Positions 6,183 through 8,928 of a DNA stretch of 8,928 nt are shown here, one piece after another. Position 1 is the stretch's first letter. The number at the start of each line of letters is the position of its first letter. The position numbers and the translations under genes were made by a program. Below the pieces are notes generated by a model. That model was not told where the DNA came from and made no database searches. It worked only from the letters and a program-made list of their open reading frames with translations. Origin of the DNA: an uncultured Clostridia bacterium (lineage in GTDB: Bacteria > Bacillota > Clostridia > TANB77 > CAG-508); assembly GCA_934167435.1 (NCBI GenBank), contig CAKPKZ010000063.1, positions 1-8,928 of the forward strand, in the 5' to 3' direction.

Positions 6183-7198
6183 CTATATTGGAATGGGTTA
6201 AAATAAAATAACTCTTTCTCTTCTACTTTATAACTTTGACTAAAATCAATTTTTGCTTCTTTTAAATCTTTAATATTTCTATAATATGTTGTTGAACTCA
6301 TTTTTAATTTTACATCTTTTAAACCATTCAATTGGATAGAACAATAAAAATTAAATAATAGATTTGCTTTAGAAGGTTTATATAAATGTGTTAATCTATT
6401 GTATACATCTTCTCTACCTCTTACTATTTTTAAATCATTTTTTATAAATTGTAATACTTTCATAAATTCATCACTCCATATATTTTTTAAATCATTATAT
6501 TTAATATCTATAATCTTTATATGTTTTTCTTTTTTTAGTTTTAATAACATTTTCTTTTTTATTTCACATTCAAACCTAATAAAGCCATTTATAGTATTAA
6601 TATAATTTATTAAATCAAAATCACTATTAATAAATTTCTTTATATCATGTTTTTTAAATTCTAACAACTTATTATAAATCTTAAGTGTTGTAGTTGTTCC
6701 AGATAAATATACACTTTCATCATAAAAAAATTTTACATTTCTTCTAGGATAATTGCAACGGCTAAGGCTATTTATATAACTCTTTACATTTTCTTGTGCT
6801 TTTAAATCATAGCATATTGCAATATCTACTCTTTGCAAATACCAGTATTTTATATCAGGTAAATTAATATTATATGAAAGTTCAACAATATTAATTAAAC
6901 TTTTTGATAAAAATTGCAAATCATAATAACCATTATGTGAATTATAACCACATGTAAATTTATGGTAACTACCTTCTATCTCAATAAAATAACCTAATTT
7001 TGAAAATTTATATTTTGAACCACACCCAACACGAACACTTAATCTGCTATCAAATGAACCTTCTAAATGGTCATTTATTATTTCATATTGTAATTCATTT
7101 GTGTAATTATCAATAGAACTTTTTACAATTGACATTGACTTTATTTCGTCATGTAATTTTTTATCTATTTCAGTATATATTTTAACCGTATCTATCAT
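6170..7198 (-). CDS. phage/plasmid replication initiation protein (filamentous-phage RstA/gene II-like)
   Basis: A 342-residue replication initiator of the kind used by filamentous phages and rolling-circle plasmids, expected to nick the origin and start strand-displacement synthesis. The start is typical (MIDTVKIYTEID). The core family pattern follows: a beta strand QRVDIAICYDL at ~122-132, YLSGTTTTLKIYNKLLEFKKHD at ~164-185 in two parts (substrate-binding beta hairpin then helix), and FIRFECEIKK at ~206-215. Candidate catalytic tyrosines are present, but I cannot assign one. I chose the ATG at 7198 and not 7222, because AAAGGAG (7210-7204) is ideally placed for it. The gene is the last of the - strand block, 50 bases after the ribbon-helix-helix-like gene. 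A small-plasmid initiator of the Rep_trans type is the alternative; the neighbouring Zot-like gene favours a phage. Confidence 0.82.
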   Translation of the reverse strand: MIDTVKIYTEIDKKLHDEIKSMSIVKSSIDNYTNELQYEIINDHLEGSFDSRLSVRVGCGSKYKFSKLGYFIEIEGSYHKFTCGYNSHNGYYDLQFLSKSLINIVELSYNINLPDIKYWYLQRVDIAICYDLKAQENVKSYINSLSRCNYPRRNVKFFYDESVYLSGTTTTLKIYNKLLEFKKHDIKKFINSDFDLINYINTINGFIRFECEIKKKMLLKLKKEKHIKIIDIKYNDLKNIWSDEFMKVLQFIKNDLKIVRGREDVYNRLTHLYKPSKANLLFNFYCSIQLNGLKDVKLKMSSTTYYRNIKDLKEAKIDFSQSYKVEEKELFYFNPFQYREVV

Positions 7199-7203
7199 AT
7201 TAA

Positions 7204-7210
7204 CTCCTTT
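7204..7210 (-). promoter_or_regulatory. ribosome binding site deciding the initiator start
   Basis: AAAGGAG on the - strand ends five bases before the ATG at 7198. An upstream in-frame ATG at 7222 would put this site inside the coding region, so the shorter form is preferred. Confidence 0.7.
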
Positions 7211-7248
7211 ATACTCCAGCATTTTCCCGTATTTTTTCTGCAGAAGAA

Positions 7249-7425
7249 TTAAATGTTATTATCTATGTAATAATCAATTGCCCTTTTTATAAAATCACAA
7301 TAAAACATATCTTTTTTATTAGGAACAACAAGACTAGTACAATAACAGTCCATTTTTAAAAATGTTACCATTGGTATTTCTACAGTTAATTTTTTATAAT
7401 CTACATTTCTTTTATCCTTTTTCAT
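7249..7425 (-). CDS. ribbon-helix-helix-like small DNA-binding protein
   Basis: A 58-residue protein whose layout fits a ribbon-helix-helix (Arc/CopG-like) domain: a strand KKLTVEIP at ~11-18, a first helix at ~19-30, a loop with Pro-Asn, and a second helix DFIKRAIDYYIDNN at ~44-57. These proteins bind operators as dimers through the strand. Here it would be a regulator or copy-control factor for the adjacent replication initiator. The frame extends to a TTG at 7449, but the ATG at 7425 is a better start; it overlaps the previous gene by 14 bases, which implies translational coupling, with AAGGTG upstream. Two cysteines (~27, 29) in the first helix are unusual. The fold is inferred from pattern alone, and a single-strand-binding role is possible. 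Confidence 0.6.
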   Translation of the reverse strand: MKKDKRNVDYKKLTVEIPMVTFLKMDCYCTSLVVPNKKDMFYCDFIKRAIDYYIDNNI

Positions 7426-7594
7426 GAATTTTAATTTCACCTTCCTCAATTTTTTTGCAACAGTTATAACAATATAAATGTTTAAAATTATCTACTTCAG
7501 TTTCATATAAAAAACACATCCAATCTAATGCAAATTTACCTTCTTTTTTACATTGATAACATTCACCTTGACCATTTCCTACTGCATTAATCAT
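7412..7594 (-). CDS. small zinc-ribbon-like protein
   Basis: A 60-residue protein with two knuckles, CYQC (12-15) and CYNC (42-45), 26 residues apart, which would bind one zinc ion as a zinc ribbon; two further cysteines (27, 46) are present. There is no membrane segment. GAGGTG lies five bases before the ATG. The 3' end overlaps the next small gene. Small zinc-ribbon proteins next to phage replication genes are often DNA- or RNA-binding helpers; no exact family is recognised. Confidence 0.7.
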   Translation of the reverse strand: MINAVGNGQGECYQCKKEGKFALDWMCFLYETEVDNFKHLYCYNCCKKIEEGEIKIHEKG

Positions 7595-7638
7595 TACTTC
7601 ACCTCATTTCAAAAATAATTCAATTTTTATTAAATATT

Positions 7639-7681
7639 CCCATATATGGGACACTCGGAGGGTGTTACTAAGAACCCTCCG
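7639..7681. repeat. palindrome and GC-rich hairpin between small phage genes
   Basis: CCCATATATGGG (7639-7650) is a perfect 12-bp palindrome. CGGAGGGT (7656-7663) and ACCCTCCG (7674-7681) form an 8-bp stem with a 10-base loop holding the stop of the membrane-protein gene (7670-7668). On the + strand the stem is followed by six Ts (7684-7689), as in an intrinsic terminator facing against the genes; on the - strand there is no U tract. Confidence 0.6.
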
Positions 7682-7859
7682 TATTTTTTAGCGCTCCACA
7701 TTCAGAACAAATTTTATGATCTAAAACTTTTTTGTACTCTTCTAATTTACTAATACGAGTATTTAATTCACTTAGTGGTGCTGCTAATAAAATAATTGTA
7801 GTTATTAAACTTAATATGACAATTACAATAAAGTTTTTTATATTAAAATCTCTAAACAT
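7668..7859 (-). CDS. small membrane protein with coiled-coil and CxxC tail
   Basis: A 63-residue protein. The short N-terminus is followed by one membrane helix (~9-28, FIVIVILSLITTIILLAAPL), then a heptad-like stretch (~30-47, LSELNTRISKLEEYKKVL) and a CSEC motif at 51-54. AAAGGAG lies six bases before the ATG at 7859. Size and position fit one of the small membrane proteins of a filamentous phage, but the order (membrane helix first, no long signal peptide and coiled-coil afterwards) does not match a standard major coat protein. The CxxC could bind metal or form a disulphide. It is separated from the ATPase by a hairpin-rich gap. Confidence 0.7.
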   Translation of the reverse strand: MFRDFNIKNFIVIVILSLITTIILLAAPLSELNTRISKLEEYKKVLDHKICSECGALKNTEGS

Positions 7860-7881
7860 TTATAACTCCTTTCACTCAAAC

Positions 7882-7914
7882 GCCGTTAGGCTTTTAATAG
7901 GGGGCTGTCCCCCT
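7882..7914. other. candidate rolling-circle origin: paired hairpins around TTTTAATA
   Basis: Two stems, GCC-GTTA-GGC (7882-7891) and AGGGGG-CTGT-CCCCCT (7899-7914), flank TTTTAATA. On the + strand, CTTTTAATAGGGGGCT (7891-7906) resembles, from memory, the f1 gene II nick context CTTT/AATAGTGGACT. The match is on the strand opposite to the genes, unlike f1, so this is a tentative call. Confidence 0.35.
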
Positions 7915-7930
7915 CTTCAACTATCCAATA

Positions 7931-7963
7931 TACAAACTATAAGCATAAATACAATAGTTTGTA
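7931..7963. repeat. 10-bp inverted repeat
   Basis: TACAAACTAT (7931-7940) and ATAGTTTGTA (7954-7963) are perfectly complementary around a 13-base loop in the non-coding gap after the ATPase gene. Confidence 0.65.
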
Positions 7964-7996
7964 ATATTGTCTAAGCTGAACCCCCGCATATCAGAG

Positions 7997-8024
7997 TAAT
8001 AAATAACAGGTCTATTATTTATTA
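7997..8024. terminator. AT-rich hairpin just downstream of the Zot-like gene
   Basis: TAATAAATAA (7997-8006) and TTATTTATTA (8015-8024) form a perfect 10-bp stem with an 8-base loop, four bases past the ATPase stop on the - strand. There is no long U tract, so it may be a terminator/processing site or a part of the origin region. Confidence 0.45.
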
Positions 8025-8028
8025 AAGA

Positions 8029-8889
8029 CTATTTTTTTAATTTAAAGCCATTTTTTAAGTTACCAATATTAATTGTGTTATCTACATGTCTTATTTGCTC
8101 TGTTTCTGTTTTAAAACCATCTTGTGCTAAATTTTCTACTTTTCTATATGTATCAAATGAATTTCTAATACGTTCATTTTGGATAAAAAAGAAACAACCG
8201 CGATATTTCCTTGTGTCTGCTTGTCCGTCTACGTTTGTAGTTATATCATATTTTCTAACAAATGTTATACATCCAAATAATGTTGTTGGCTCATATAACA
8301 TATATGTTTGCTCTCTAATAGGTTTTGCAACTCTACTGAATACTTGTGATGTACCAAATATTATTTTACGTTGTTTTCTTTGTTGAGTTATTTCTGTTAA
8401 CATTTCTGGTGGAAAATCTTTACTTTGTAAAGAATTAAACCAATTTTGTATTTCATCTAATACGACTATAACTCCATATTTATCATTGTTATAATTTATA
8501 ATATCTTTCCAATGTTCAATATGTTTATCTTCATGGTCATAATAATAATTTGTAGCTACTTTTAGTTTAGGATACATTTCTTGATAACGTAAAAGTAAAT
8601 ATGTCAATGTTATACTTTTACCACTTCCTTGTTTTCCTGCAATAATATGCACTCCATATTCTTTAAACTCATCAGGATCATTATTGAATTTATCTAAAAT
8701 AAATTGTTTTGGAAATTCAATAAATAGACGTTTTATTTTAGAACCATAACCAACGTATTGATATTCCCCTTTTTTTAATCTCATATCATATCTAAAATAA
8801 TAATATAAGAACCAAAAACACATACTAATCAAAAATGGTAATAATATTATTCCTATAATTCCTAAAATCCAAAATAAAAAACTCCACAT
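8029..8889 (-). CDS. Zot/pI-like filamentous phage morphogenesis ATPase
   Basis: A 286-residue P-loop ATPase of the Zot/gene I type that in filamentous phages powers assembly and extrusion of the virion through the membrane. The Walker A motif is GKQGSGKS at 85-92 (K91, S92) and Walker B is VIVVLDE at 140-146 (D145, E146), followed by the family-typical EIQNWF, then QRKQRKIIFGTSQVFSRVAKPIR split around 171-192, where GTSQ is the sensor-like segment. A long hydrophobic stretch at ~4-31 is a membrane helix; it precedes the ATPase domain, whereas in f1 pI the membrane helix follows it. There is no sizeable extracytoplasmic C-terminal domain. AGAGGT (8902-8897) precedes the ATG. One base separates the previous gene's stop from this start, so the two are coupled. 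Confidence 0.85.
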   Translation of the reverse strand: MWSFLFWILGIIGIILLPFLISMCFWFLYYYFRYDMRLKKGEYQYVGYGSKIKRLFIEFPKQFILDKFNNDPDEFKEYGVHIIAGKQGSGKSITLTYLLLRYQEMYPKLKVATNYYYDHEDKHIEHWKDIINYNNDKYGVIVVLDEIQNWFNSLQSKDFPPEMLTEITQQRKQRKIIFGTSQVFSRVAKPIREQTYMLYEPTTLFGCITFVRKYDITTNVDGQADTRKYRGCFFFIQNERIRNSFDTYRKVENLAQDGFKTETEQIRHVDNTINIGNLKNGFKLKK

Positions 8890-8890
8890 A

Positions 8891-8928
8891 TTAGTTACCT
8901 CTATTCTTATATTTATTATATTCTTTCA
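8891..8928 (-). CDS. C-terminal end of an upstream gene (partial)
   Basis: The right edge holds the last codons of a - strand frame reading KEYNKYKNRGN and then TAA at 8893-8891, one base before the ATPase ATG. The short, Lys/Asn-rich tail fits the cytoplasmic end of a small membrane protein, as expected of a minor coat gene before a morphogenesis ATPase, but too little is visible for any identification. Confidence 0.45.
   Translation of the reverse strand, partial: KEYNKYKNRGN

Noticed and set aside
6399..6605. Open frame on the + strand, 68 codons
   Set aside because: It is antisense to the replication initiator, Phe/Ser/Ile-rich, and has no ribosome binding site.
8075..8386. Open frame on the + strand, 103 codons
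   Set aside because: It is antisense to the ATPase gene whose Walker motifs make that strand certain; the composition is shadow-like.

Overview
The window is very AT-rich throughout, uses AAAGGAG/GGAGG-type ribosome binding sites and Lys/Ile/Asn/Glu-rich proteins, and encodes families typical of low-GC Firmicutes. It most likely comes from a clostridial host, quite possibly an uncultured gut lineage; that placement is inferred from composition and protein style only.

Left region (about 1-4280, all + strand): a tightly packed operon, already running at the left edge, of a Gln/Glu-rich charged protein, a small charged protein with a basic amphipathic C-terminus, a calcineurin-like metallophosphoesterase, two unrecognised reading frames that overlap and may be one frameshifted gene, and a 502-residue Sel1-repeat protein. 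It closes with a clear intrinsic terminator at 4253-4280. No known system is recognised here.

Middle region (about 4281-5179): roughly 900 bases without a convincing gene. It is not featureless: it holds a long AT hairpin, two diverged copies of a ~69-bp sequence 174 bp apart, a pair of 16-bp direct repeats, and a compact GGAGC...GCTCC-bounded element.

Right region (about 5145-8928): a small - strand protein and a + strand membrane-anchored DUF2726 (nuclease-fold-like) protein diverge from a palindrome-rich promoter region. The DUF2726 gene then meets a - strand block head-on, the two stop codons lying on one hairpin. Read in transcription order, the - strand block is: the last residues of an unknown gene, a Zot/pI-like ATPase with an N-terminal membrane segment, a hairpin-rich non-coding gap, a 63-residue membrane protein with a CxxC tail, a 60-residue zinc-ribbon-like protein, a 58-residue ribbon-helix-helix-like protein, and a phage/plasmid replication initiator. 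A morphogenesis ATPase plus rolling-circle-type initiator plus tiny membrane and DNA-binding proteins is the signature of a filamentous phage (inovirus) of a Gram-positive host. The coat and adsorption genes would lie to the right of the window.

The most interesting items are the inovirus-like block itself, the inverted (N-terminal) membrane topology of its ATPase, the hairpin cluster at 7882-8024 as a candidate origin/packaging region, and the DUF2726 gene with its divergent partner as possible phage-borne cargo.
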